9,536 bases of DNA from Patescibacteria group bacterium UBA4664 (GTDB lineage Bacteria; Patescibacteriota; Saccharimonadia; CAILAD01; BJGX01): the NCBI GenBank assembly GCA_943353705.1, contig CALRAY010000015.1, positions 1 to 9,536 on the forward strand, given 5' to 3'. The notes beneath the pieces are model-generated. The model ran no database searches. It was not told where the DNA came from and saw nothing but the letters and a program-made list of their open reading frames with translations. Positions 1 through 6,931 of this stretch are shown here, piece after piece. How positions within the stretch are numbered: position 1 is the first letter of the stretch; the number at the start of each line of letters is the position of its first letter. The position numbers were made by a program, and so were the translations under genes.

Positions 1-1145
1 CCCAAAATAGAACGGTTGGTTTTAGCGCCAGAGTGCTTGGTGATGCCAAGGCGGCTAAATACATAAATACCCCCCAGACTGCAGTCTATAACAAAAGTAC
101 TGCAATCTATGGTCTGTCACAGGCCAAAGAGGGAATCCGCACAAAAGACATGGTTGTAGTTGTCGAGGGTAATATGGATGTCTTAGCGCTCGCTAATGCA
201 GGCTACACCAACGTAGTGGCTAGTAGCGGGACTGCCCTGACTCAGCAGCAACTTAAGCAGCTAACTAGACTAAGTCAAAATATCGCCCTGTGTTTTGATA
301 ACGACGAAGCGGGCATAAATGCGACCTTGAGAGCTATAGAAATATCGGACGATACCCAGGCCAATCTTAGTGTAGTTAGCCTAAAAAATGCCAAAGACCC
401 AGATGAACTTGTTAGGCAAGGCGCAAAAAGCTGGCAAGAGGCAGTGGATAGTCGTGAGTATGCCCCAGATTTTTTGATAAATTATGCCAAGGCAAAGTTC
501 GGTGTCACTACTGCACCAGGTAAGAAGCAATTTATGAGCTTTATTCTGCCATTACTAAAAGCCCTCAAGGACGAAATTGAACTGCAGCATTATAATAAAA
601 AAATTGCTCAGCTACTTGGCGTATCTGAGGATAGTATAAAAAAATTAATCCTTTCAGGTGAGGTAAAAAAAGAATATTCTCCTCAAAAGCTCGAGGAGCA
701 AGAGCCACTCCAGGTGGTCGAGCGCAAACTTACCCGTCAAGAAAACTTTGAAAAAGAACTTCTGGAATTGCTGATGTCAGAACCCGAGCTAAGTAGTGCC
801 TTAGATGATTTAGTAGTGGAACACACAAGCGATATGCACCGTCCTATTTTTGAATTTATAAAATCTAACGACAATTATAAGTTCGAAGACTTGTTGAAAT
901 CATTGCCTAATCAGGAAAATTATGTTAAAATTCTGTCATTAAAAGGTGAACAACAATATGCCGATTTGACGGCACACGATAAAAGGCTCGAAGCCTTCAC
1001 CCAGGTTGCAAGGATTGAAGATATAAACAAACAGATAGCCAAGCGCCAGCTAGCCAAACAGCTAGCGCAAGCCGAGGCAGATGGTGACATCAAAAAAACT
1101 AAAGAGCTGCTCAGGCAGTACCAAGCACTATTAAACGAGGACTAA
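1..1145 (+). CDS. dnaG: DNA primase DnaG, 5'-truncated by the window edge
   Basis: Primase makes the short RNA primers for lagging-strand and origin synthesis at the fork, recruited by the DnaB helicase. The reading frame is open from nt 3 and reads QNRTVGFSARVLGD, the usual primase stretch before the KYINTP motif. The in-frame GTG at 33 is therefore internal, and the zinc-ribbon plus the first part of the catalytic core lie outside the window. The TOPRIM domain is visible: VVVVEGNMDV (about nt 153-182) supplies the catalytic Glu, CFDNDEAG (about nt 292-315) supplies the metal-binding D-x-D, and KDPDELV follows (about nt 393-413). The C-terminal third (about nt 730-1140) is helical and charged, as expected for the DnaB-interaction domain. 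The stop is followed after 6 nt by rpoD, the classical dnaG-rpoD pairing, so the two are probably one transcript. Identity is secure; only the N-terminus is unseen. Confidence 0.95.
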   Translation, partial: QNRTVGFSARVLGDAKAAKYINTPQTAVYNKSTAIYGLSQAKEGIRTKDMVVVVEGNMDVLALANAGYTNVVASSGTALTQQQLKQLTRLSQNIALCFDNDEAGINATLRAIEISDDTQANLSVVSLKNAKDPDELVRQGAKSWQEAVDSREYAPDFLINYAKAKFGVTTAPGKKQFMSFILPLLKALKDEIELQHYNKKIAQLLGVSEDSIKKLILSGEVKKEYSPQKLEEQEPLQVVERKLTRQENFEKELLELLMSEPELSSALDDLVVEHTSDMHRPIFEFIKSNDNYKFEDLLKSLPNQENYVKILSLKGEQQYADLTAHDKRLEAFTQVARIEDINKQIAKRQLAKQLAQAEADGDIKKTKELLRQYQALLNED

Positions 1146-1151
1146 ATACAT

Positions 1152-2261
1152 ATGCCAAAAAAGGCCACAGAACAAGCAGTAGAGCCAGAAAATAGTAATT
1201 TTAGTGTAGAAGTAGAAAAGTTGATTGCGAAGGGTCGCCAGCAGGGCTACGTAACTCAGCAAGAAATTCAAAAAGCAATCCCAGAAGCTGAAGATAGTGT
1301 AGACCTATTAGACGAATTATATTCCAAGCTTATCGATAAGGGCATAGATGTCACGGACCAAAAAGATAAATTATGGGAAACCGAACCAGAGGAAGATGTC
1401 GAGAGCGCTACGAGCGAAGCGAATATTAAAGATATTGCCGATGATTCAGTGCGACTGTATTTACGAGAAATTGGTAAAATATCACTAATAACTGCCGATG
1501 AGGAAGTTTCGCTTGCCAAAAGAATCGAAAAAGGCGATAAGTCCGCCAAAGATGCACTAGCTGAAGCTAATATGCGGTTAGTTGTCAGTATAGCTAAAAA
1601 ATATATTGGTCGTGGTCTTGATCTGTTGGACCTTATCCAAGAGGGAAACACGGGGCTACTTAGGGCGGTCGAAAAATTTGACTACCATAAGGGATTTAAA
1701 TTTAGTACCTATGCAACTTGGTGGATTCGCCAAGCCATAACACGCGCTATTGCCGACCAGGCCAGAGTAATCCGTATACCTGTGCACATGGTAGAAACAA
1801 TCAATAAGCTTATCCGTACTCAGCGGCGTCTCACCCAAGAACTAGGTCGCGAACCGCTACCCGAGGAACTAGCTGCAGAAATGGAAATTGATGTCGATAA
1901 GGTTAATCATATTCTTAAAATATCCCAAGACACCACGAGTTTGGATGCGGCAGTTGGCGAGGACGAAGACTCTAGCCTGGGCGATTTTATTCAGGACGAA
2001 GACAACGTCAGCCCAGAAGAAGCCGCAACTTATGAGCTCCTAAAAGAGCATATCGACGAAACCTTAGAGCTTCTTACTCCGCGCGAGCAAAAGATTCTAC
2101 GCATGCGCTTTGGTTTAGAAGATGGACGCAGCCACACTCTCGAAGAAGTTGGGCAAGAATTTGGCGTAACCCGTGAGCGTATTAGGCAAATTGAAGCTAA
2201 GGCACTAACTAAGCTTCGTAAACACAAAGACAGCAAGCGACTCAAAGACTATATTGGCTAA
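1152..2261 (+). CDS. rpoD: RNA polymerase primary sigma factor (sigma70/RpoD)
   Basis: This is the housekeeping sigma factor that directs RNA polymerase to -10/-35 promoters. The protein has 369 aa, short for a primary sigma but with all regions present. Residues 17-66 resemble region 1.1, followed by an acidic linker. [12 protein letters not shown] (97-108) is region 1.2. Region 2 (about 136-206) contains [14 protein letters not shown] and the -10-reading, DNA-melting segment [13 protein letters not shown]. Region 3 runs about 215-290. Region 4 (about 303-358) carries the -35-reading helix-turn-helix [20 protein letters not shown]. The large non-conserved insertion of proteobacterial RpoD is absent. 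The ATG is chosen because GAGGA (1137-1141), embedded in the dnaG stop region, lies 10 nt upstream. Co-transcription with dnaG is inferred from the 6-nt gap. A strong hairpin closes the unit downstream. It is almost certainly the vegetative sigma rather than an alternative one, since region 1.1 and a complete region 4.2 are present. Confidence 0.97.
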   Translation: MPKKATEQAVEPENSNFSVEVEKLIAKGRQQGYVTQQEIQKAIPEAEDSVDLLDELYSKLIDKGIDVTDQKDKLWETEPEEDVESATSEANIKDIADDSVRLYLREIGKISLITADEEVSLAKRIEKGDKSAKDALAEANMRLVVSIAKKYIGRGLDLLDLIQEGNTGLLRAVEKFDYHKGFKFSTYATWWIRQAITRAIADQARVIRIPVHMVETINKLIRTQRRLTQELGREPLPEELAAEMEIDVDKVNHILKISQDTTSLDAAVGEDEDSSLGDFIQDEDNVSPEEAATYELLKEHIDETLELLTPREQKILRMRFGLEDGRSHTLEEVGQEFGVTRERIRQIEAKALTKLRKHKDSKRLKDYIG

Positions 2262-2328
2262 GTAGTATTGGGATTGCTTGGGGGAGTAGGATTATTACTA
2301 TTCCGAGCATTCTATAAGAGTTTTGCGA

Positions 2329-2369
2329 GAAGCAGCCGGGAGATATCTCTCGGCTGCTTCTTTGTGTTT
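2329..2369 (+). terminator. Rho-independent terminator after rpoD
   Basis: A perfect 10-bp stem pairs GAAGCAGCCG (2329-2338) with CGGCTGCTTC (2351-2360). It can extend inward through GGAGA/TCTCT with one G-U pair. A T-rich tract, TTTGTGTTTA, follows at once. It lies about 70 nt after the rpoD stop and ends the dnaG-rpoD transcript before polA. Confidence 0.9.
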
Positions 2370-2459
2370 ATCGTATGGGAGCTTGTCGGATAGGTATTTA
2401 GGCTTAGGTGGCTTAGGCATATCGCTCGTAGTTAAATTAAATCTTGTTAATTAGTTTAA

Positions 2460-2501
2460 TTGACCACAAATTATCTTATATTTTATAACATAAGGTATAA
2501 T
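2460..2501 (+). promoter_or_regulatory. polA promoter region, two overlapping -10 candidates
   Basis: Candidate 1 is TTGACC (2460-2465), an 18-nt spacer and TATAAC (2484-2489), which would start transcription near 2496. Candidate 2 is a perfect TATAAT (2496-2501) without a clear -35; its start would fall at or next to the polA ATG at 2508. Either choice leaves a leader of about 0-12 nt with no Shine-Dalgarno sequence. The AT-rich stretch just upstream also contains an AATTAAA...TTTAATT inverted repeat (about 2435-2460), which could be an operator or chance. Confidence 0.65.
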
Positions 2502-2507
2502 TTAAGT

Positions 2508-5252
2508 ATGAACAAAAGAAAAAAGCTTGTAATTTTTGATGGTCACGCTTTGGTGCACAGGGGATTTCATGCTATTCCTCACCTCACCACCAAAGATGGC
2601 ACGCCCACCAATGCCGTCTATGGCTTTACTATGATGATGCTACTAGCTCTGCGTGAGCTTAAGCCAGACTACGCTATTGTTGCCTGGGATGCACCTGGAA
2701 AGACTTTTCGGCATGACCAGTATTCAGACTACAAAGCTACTCGCAAAAAAGCCCCAGACGAGTTATATGCACAGATGCCACTTACTAAGGAGCTTGTAGC
2801 TGCTTTTAACATTCCACTAATTGAAGCACCAGGATACGAGGCCGACGATATTATTGGTACTCTCGCCAAATCGTATCAAGATTCTCTAGATGTAGTGGTG
2901 GTAACGGGCGACATGGATGAACTTCAGTTGGTCTCAGAAAATGTATCAGTCTATACTATGCGAAAAGGCTTTAGCGATACATTTATTTATGACGAAAAAG
3001 CAGTCTTTGATAAATATGGCGTCACTCCAGAAGAGTTTATTGTCTACAAGGCCCTGAAGGGTGATACCAGTGATAATATTCCTGGAGTTACGGGTATTGG
3101 CGAAAAGGGCGCCACAGATCTAGTTAGTGAGTATAAGACTCTCGATGGAATATATGAAAATATTGAGTTAATTAAACCAGCGCTAGCCAAAAAGCTCGCA
3201 GCTGGCAAGGAAAGTGCATATTTGAGCCTTGATCTTTCAACAATAAAGCGCGATGTTGAGTTTGATTTTAAGCTTGCAGATTCAGCCCTGCACGATTACG
3301 ACAAGAAAAAGGTTTTTGACTTGTTTCACAAGCTAGAGTTTAAAAGCCTACTTGCCAAATTACCAACCCAGCTAAACTCAGAAGATGCTCCCGCACAAGA
3401 CGCCAAGCAGGGCGGAGTGGAAGCTGCGACAAAGTTTAACCGCGAACATCTCAAGACCGCCAAGTACCATTTAATAACCAAGCTCAGTGAGCTCAAGCAG
3501 CTAGCTACCAAACTAAAAGCCCAAAAGGTCTTTGCCTATGACACCGAAACAACCAGCGTAGATGCCATAGATGCTAATTTGGTGGGGGCTTCTTTTAGCT
3601 TTCGAGAAGGCGAGGCCTACTATGTCCCACTAGCCCACAGCCAGAAGACCGAAATTGGCTACGACGAGTACTATGAAATTATTGGGCCTATTTTGAGAGA
3701 CAAGGCGATAGGAAAAGTCGGTCATAATATCAAATACGACTATGTTGTAATGCGACCGCACGATGAGATGGGCTTGGGCCCAATTGTGTTTGATACTATG
3801 GTTGCGGCATTTCTAATAAGCCCAATTGGTAGAGCTCAGAGCTTGAGCCAGCTGGCCTACAATGAGCTGGGTATATCTATGATTGAGATTGAAGAGCTAA
3901 TTGGGACCAAGGGCAAGAGCCAACAAACCTTTGATATGATTGATATTAAACAGGCCTCTCAATACGCCGCTGAAGATGCCGATATTACCTGGAGACTTTA
4001 TAAGAAGCTAGAAAAGCAGCTAGATTCTATTGGCGAGCTAGCTAGCCTTGCTGCTCAAATGGAGTGGCCACTTATAGAAGTACTGGGCGATATGGAATAT
4101 CAGGGGGTTGAGTTAGATTCAGAATTTTTGAACAAATTATCAATTCAATTCCACCTAGAGATAGATAAATTACGGGCTAGTATATGGGGTCTTGCAGGTG
4201 AGGAATTTAATATTAGCTCGCCAGCTCAGCTGCAGGTGGTGCTTTTTGAAAAACTCAAAATAGACAGTAAGGGCTTAAAAAAGACCAAGACCGGAATAAG
4301 TACGGCGGCAAGCGAGCTTGAGAAGCTACGCGGCAAGCATAAGATTGTCGATATGATGTTTGAGTACCGAGAGCTCACCAAGCTAACCAGTACCTATGTA
4401 GATGCTTTGCCCAAGCTAGTCAAGCCTAACTCTAGAATTCATACTAGCTACAACCAAACAATCGCCCAGACAGGGCGCTTGAGTAGTACCAATCCAAACC
4501 TGCAAAATATTCCTACTCGCACAGAAACCGGTCGAGAGATACGTAAAGCATTCGTGGCATCAAAGGGCAATATTTTGGTGTCTGCAGATTATAGCCAAAT
4601 AGAGCTTAGGCTGGCAGCAGCGCTGGCCGATGACAAGCCAATGATAAAAGCTTTTGTAGAAGGGGCAGATATTCATACTCTCACTAGTGCTGAGATGTTT
4701 GGTATTAAGCCAGAAGATGTTACGCCAGAACAACGCTATGCCGCCAAGGCAATAAATTTTGGTGTTTTATATGGGATGAATACCCATGGGCTGTCTGTGG
4801 CCACTGGTTTTGATTACGCCCAGTCAAAAGACTTTATCGACCGTTATTTTGAGCTTCGTAAAGGCGTAGCTCAGTACATAGCTAGTGTTAAAAAATTTGC
4901 CCATGACGAGGGCTATACTGAGACAATTTTTGGCAGAAGGCGACCCTGCCCAGATGTGTCCTCGAACAACTACTTGGTTCGCGCGGCTGCAGAGCGTGCC
5001 GCTGTGAATATGCCACTTCAAGGTACTGCTGCAGATATGATGAAGCTTGCAATGATAAGTATTCACAAAAAACTACCTAGTGGGGCTAAACTAATTTTAC
5101 AAATACATGACGAACTCATAGTGGAGTGCCGCAAAGACCAAGAGAAAGCCGTAATTGAAATTATATCTAGAGAAATGATTGCAGTTCATAAGTTTGCAGT
5201 ACCAATAGAGGTGGGTGTTAAAACTGGCACTAGCTGGGGTGGACTAAAATAA
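2508..5252 (+). CDS. polA: DNA polymerase I (5'-3' exo, 3'-5' exo and polymerase domains)
   Basis: Pol I removes RNA primers, fills Okazaki gaps and completes excision repair. The protein has 914 aa, near the family norm. Residues 1 to about 290 form the 5' nuclease, with acidic motifs GYEADDIIG, TGDMDELQLV and KGDTSDNIPG. A proofreading exonuclease follows (about 330-500) and looks active: DTE at D345/E347, GHNIKYD with D411, and YAAEDAD with Y486/D490 match the metal ligands of E. coli Klenow. The polymerase domain (about 530-914) has motif A DYSQIELR (D694), motif B KAINFGVLYG (K747, with Phe751 at the position that discriminates against dideoxynucleotides) and motif C IHDEL (H867-D868-E869). 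The frame is open upstream to a TTG at 2460. The ATG at 2508 is preferred because family homology begins there (KKLVIFDGHAL) and the upstream stretch holds the promoter. The stop abuts a terminator hairpin. Confidence 0.97.
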   Translation: MNKRKKLVIFDGHALVHRGFHAIPHLTTKDGTPTNAVYGFTMMMLLALRELKPDYAIVAWDAPGKTFRHDQYSDYKATRKKAPDELYAQMPLTKELVAAFNIPLIEAPGYEADDIIGTLAKSYQDSLDVVVVTGDMDELQLVSENVSVYTMRKGFSDTFIYDEKAVFDKYGVTPEEFIVYKALKGDTSDNIPGVTGIGEKGATDLVSEYKTLDGIYENIELIKPALAKKLAAGKESAYLSLDLSTIKRDVEFDFKLADSALHDYDKKKVFDLFHKLEFKSLLAKLPTQLNSEDAPAQDAKQGGVEAATKFNREHLKTAKYHLITKLSELKQLATKLKAQKVFAYDTETTSVDAIDANLVGASFSFREGEAYYVPLAHSQKTEIGYDEYYEIIGPILRDKAIGKVGHNIKYDYVVMRPHDEMGLGPIVFDTMVAAFLISPIGRAQSLSQLAYNELGISMIEIEELIGTKGKSQQTFDMIDIKQASQYAAEDADITWRLYKKLEKQLDSIGELASLAAQMEWPLIEVLGDMEYQGVELDSEFLNKLSIQFHLEIDKLRASIWGLAGEEFNISSPAQLQVVLFEKLKIDSKGLKKTKTGISTAASELEKLRGKHKIVDMMFEYRELTKLTSTYVDALPKLVKPNSRIHTSYNQTIAQTGRLSSTNPNLQNIPTRTETGREIRKAFVASKGNILVSADYSQIELRLAAALADDKPMIKAFVEGADIHTLTSAEMFGIKPEDVTPEQRYAAKAINFGVLYGMNTHGLSVATGFDYAQSKDFIDRYFELRKGVAQYIASVKKFAHDEGYTETIFGRRRPCPDVSSNNYLVRAAAERAAVNMPLQGTAADMMKLAMISIHKKLPSGAKLILQIHDELIVECRKDQEKAVIEIISREMIAVHKFAVPIEVGVKTGTSWGGLK

Positions 5253-5253
5253 A

Positions 5254-5277
5254 AGAGCCTAGAAGTTTCTAGGCTCT
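5254..5277. terminator. Bidirectional terminator shared by polA and the convergent 119-aa gene
   Basis: A perfect 11-bp palindromic stem pairs AGAGCCTAGAA (5254-5264) with TTCTAGGCTCT (5267-5277), with a very tight loop. On the minus strand it is followed by TTTTATTTTAG, a good U-tract. On the plus strand the downstream GGATTCTTTGAT is weaker. It starts one base after the polA stop and contains the stop codon of the minus-strand gene (5259-5261). Confidence 0.88.
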
Positions 5278-5618
5278 GGATTCTTTGATATTGTAAGCTT
5301 GATTGCTTTGCTTAGAGGACTAGGCCAATAAAAGTTAAGGTCATCGTTAATGCCTATGTTGCTTTCGCAAATAATTTGATTTGATGATTTTAGGTATGAA
5401 TAATACCCAAAAAGATCCCCAAAGCCATCGAATGAAAACATTAAAATATGGTGTTTTCTTATAAAGTAGACCAGATACTCATTTCCTAATCTATCAACAT
5501 GAGAAATGTTTTGTTCGGTATTCCTACCATGGAAACGCAGTCTACTTATCATGTCATTTAGAATATCGATGGTATGCTTACTATCATCGAAAGGTGCTAT
5601 TGCCCTAGCTTTGCGCAT
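5259..5618 (-). CDS. Hypothetical protein, 119 aa, family not recognised
   Basis: I do not recognise this protein. It is a soluble-looking 119-aa polypeptide with no signal peptide and no clear membrane segment. The N-terminal part is basic (MRKARAI), the middle is aromatic-rich (YLVYFIRKHHILMFSFDGFG, then FGYYSYL), and the C-terminus is KNPEPRNF. Evidence that it is a real gene: an excellent Shine-Dalgarno sequence, AGGAG, 5 nt before the ATG (5624-5628 on the complement), a credible sigma70 promoter upstream, and a terminator exactly at its end. It is monocistronic and convergent with polA. Unlike the housekeeping neighbours, it has no obvious role in DNA metabolism. Its strong SD contrasts with the leaderless-looking starts of polA, mutM and holA, which would fit a recently acquired or lineage-specific gene. 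No function can be assigned from sequence alone. Confidence 0.75.
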   Translation of the reverse strand: MRKARAIAPFDDSKHTIDILNDMISRLRFHGRNTEQNISHVDRLGNEYLVYFIRKHHILMFSFDGFGDLFGYYSYLKSSNQIICESNIGINDDLNFYWPSPLSKAIKLTISKNPEPRNF

Positions 5619-5647
5619 ATTCTCTCCTGGTACGAGTGTATGAGATT

Positions 5648-5676
5648 AGATTAGCTAAAAATTAAAATAATATCAA
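5648..5676 (-). promoter_or_regulatory. sigma70 promoter of the 119-aa gene
   Basis: On the complement, TTGATA (5671-5676) is followed by a 17-nt AT-rich spacer and TAATCT (5648-5653); a second TAATCT overlaps at 5643-5648. The predicted start is near 5641, giving a leader of about 23 nt that contains the AGGAG ribosome-binding site. Confidence 0.6.
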
Positions 5677-5678
5677 GT

Positions 5679-5717
5679 AAAAAGTTCCTCAAGGCTACGA
5701 TGAGCCCAGAGGAACTT
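5679..5717 (-). terminator. Minus-strand terminator downstream of the 38-aa microprotein
   Basis: A perfect 9-bp stem pairs AAGTTCCTC (5682-5690) with GAGGAACTT (5709-5717). An inner 4-bp stem, GGCT/AGCC, lies within it. On the minus strand the hairpin runs into TTTTT; on the plus strand no T-run follows. It sits about 40 nt past the stop of the 38-aa ORF and just upstream of the promoter of the 119-aa gene, so it insulates two separate minus-strand transcripts. Confidence 0.7.
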
Positions 5718-5755
5718 ATGTTGGTGGGTAGTAATTTGCCACCGTGTGCGTAAAT

Positions 5756-5872
5756 TTAAATGGTAATGATTATATAAATAACAAGCATTGCGGCAACGAC
5801 AATTAAGGCAGAACCAAGTAGTCCATCTCGAATCTCTTTTTTTGTGTTTGTCTTCATTTTTTCATCTTTCAT
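5756..5872 (-). CDS. Putative 38-aa single-pass membrane microprotein
   Basis: This short ORF begins MKDEKMKTNTKKEIRDG and continues into an uninterrupted hydrophobic helix (residues 18-38, from LLGSALIVVAAMLV to the C-terminal Ile), ending in TAA. The charged, lysine-rich N-terminus followed by one membrane span predicts an N-in, C-out small membrane protein. Supporting context: a plausible sigma70 promoter 45-73 nt upstream, a terminator about 40 nt downstream on the same strand, and an in-frame TGA just before the ATG that fixes the N-terminus. Against it: there is no clear Shine-Dalgarno sequence (only AGG about 14 nt upstream), and ORFs this short arise by chance. No function is assigned. 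A toxin-like, stress-related or envelope microprotein are all possible and cannot be separated here. Confidence 0.5.
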   Translation of the reverse strand: MKDEKMKTNTKKEIRDGLLGSALIVVAAMLVIYIIITI

Positions 5873-5916
5873 TTGGCCGGTTCAAGCCTGGCACGCGAGC
5901 CGGAGGCAAGATTGAT

Positions 5917-5945
5917 ATACTATAATATTAATAACACTAAGTCAA
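5917..5945 (-). promoter_or_regulatory. Candidate sigma70 promoter for the 38-aa microprotein
   Basis: On the complement, TTGACT (5940-5945) is followed by a 17-nt spacer and TAGTAT (5917-5922); TATAGT (5919-5924) is an alternative -10 with a 15-nt spacer. Transcription would start near 5910. The leader of about 38 nt contains a small GC-rich hairpin: GCCT/AGGC and GGC/GCC separated by a CC bulge. The promoter is divergent from mutM. Confidence 0.5.
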
Positions 5946-5970
5946 ATATTTTTGGTAGCCCATTTTATAC

Positions 5971-5979
5971 TGGTATAAT
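5971..5979 (+). promoter_or_regulatory. mutM extended -10 promoter, leaderless start predicted
   Basis: TGG-TATAAT is an extended -10 element with a perfect hexamer at 5974-5979. Only a weak -35 (TTGGTA, 5952-5957) is visible, as is common for extended -10 promoters. Six nucleotides separate the hexamer from the mutM ATG at 5986, so transcription should start at or within a base of the start codon. Confidence 0.7.
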
Positions 5980-5985
5980 ACTCCT

Positions 5986-6873
5986 ATGCCAGAATTACCA
6001 GAAGTAGAAACAGTACGATTGGGCCTCCAAGAATTCTTGCCCGGCCAAGCCATATTATCTATAAACACAGACTGGGCCAATAGCTTGCCGATTGCAGATG
6101 AGCTGATTGAGAATTACCTACTCAACGCAAAAGTAGAGTCTGTTAAGCGTCGAGGTAAATTGATTATTATGCCTCTCACCAGCAAGTATAGCTTGCTAAT
6201 TCATCTTAAAATGACTGGCCAGCTAGTATATAGGCCAAATAGTGGCAAGGGATTTGGAGGCGGACACCCAAGTGATAGCCTAATAGATAAATTACCCAAT
6301 AAATCTACCCGTGTAACAATTAAGCTAAGTGACGGAATATTATTTTTTAACGATCAGCGCAAGTTTGGCTGGGTAAAACTTGAAAAATCCCAGGGATTGT
6401 ACCGTAACAACGCCTTTTTGAGTAAGCTTGGGCCTGAACCACTGGAGGATAGCTATACATTTGAATTGTTCAATGCTGCTATCCAAAGACACCCCAATAC
6501 CAGCATAAAAGCAGCCATATTGGACCAGACAGTACTGGCGGGGGTCGGAAATATCTATGCTGATGAATCCCTATTTGCTGCACGTATCCACCCACTTACA
6601 AAGGCGGGCCTTGTAAGTACTATAAAGCTAAAGCGACTCTACAAATCTATTCGCGAAGTAATGAGCTTAAGCATATCTCTTGGTGGAAGTAGCGATCGCA
6701 ACTATGTTGATGCAAAGGGAAACAAGGGAAGCTACCTGAAGTTTGCTAAAGTGTTTCGAAAGGAAGGTAGTCCTTGCCCTGAGTGTGGCGGAGTAATTAA
6801 AAAAATTCGGGCCGCAGGCCGAGGCACACATATATGTCCGCGCTGCCAGAAGTTAGTTAAGCCAAAATCTTGA
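5986..6873 (+). CDS. mutM: Formamidopyrimidine-DNA glycosylase (Fpg/MutM)
   Basis: Fpg excises 8-oxoguanine and formamidopyrimidines and cleaves the resulting abasic site by beta,delta-elimination. The 295-aa protein begins with the diagnostic MPELPEVETV. After Met removal, Pro is the Schiff-base nucleophile and Glu3 the acid. Further family residues are RRGK with K58, HLKMTGQL, FNDQRKFG with R125 (intercalation loop), GVGNIYADE with N189, and the H2TH segment. The C-terminal zinc finger is complete: C264-x2-C267-x16-C284-x2-C287, with R279 in AGRGTH contacting the DNA phosphate. A Gly-rich insert, GFGGGHPSDS, follows the HLKMTGQL strand. The start is fixed because Pro2 must be N-terminal. 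No Shine-Dalgarno sequence is present. The gene is divergent from the 38-aa ORF and upstream of holA, which has its own -10. Confidence 0.97.
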   Translation: MPELPEVETVRLGLQEFLPGQAILSINTDWANSLPIADELIENYLLNAKVESVKRRGKLIIMPLTSKYSLLIHLKMTGQLVYRPNSGKGFGGGHPSDSLIDKLPNKSTRVTIKLSDGILFFNDQRKFGWVKLEKSQGLYRNNAFLSKLGPEPLEDSYTFELFNAAIQRHPNTSIKAAILDQTVLAGVGNIYADESLFAARIHPLTKAGLVSTIKLKRLYKSIREVMSLSISLGGSSDRNYVDAKGNKGSYLKFAKVFRKEGSPCPECGGVIKKIRAAGRGTHICPRCQKLVKPKS

Positions 6874-6918
6874 TTAAATCAATCCGTAGCGGATGTGCTT
6901 AGACTCACGGTCATAGGC

Positions 6919-6924
6919 TATACT
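6919..6924 (+). promoter_or_regulatory. holA -10 element, leaderless start predicted
   Basis: TATACT (6919-6924) lies in the 58-nt mutM-holA gap, 7 nt before the holA ATG. The -35 is poor (TTAGAC at 6899-6904 gives a 14-nt spacer). No Shine-Dalgarno sequence precedes the ATG. The arrangement copies those of polA and mutM, which raises its credibility. Confidence 0.5.
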
Positions 6925-6931
6925 TAAGGCT

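Noticed and set aside
33..35. GTG as start of the primase
   Set aside because: The frame is open to the window edge and the residues before the GTG (QNRTVGFSAR) match internal primase sequence, so the gene is truncated rather than starting here.
1268..2245. Minus-strand ORFs inside rpoD
   Set aside because: They are low-complexity Ser/Leu-rich shadows of a well-conserved sigma factor gene.
2460..2507. TTG start adding 16 residues to DNA polymerase I
   Set aside because: The extension has no family similarity, no SD, and contains the TATAAT promoter elements; homology starts right after the ATG at 2508.
6882..6894. Terminator between mutM and holA (ATCCG/CGGAT)
   Set aside because: A 5-bp stem with a 3-nt loop and no T-run following is too weak to call.
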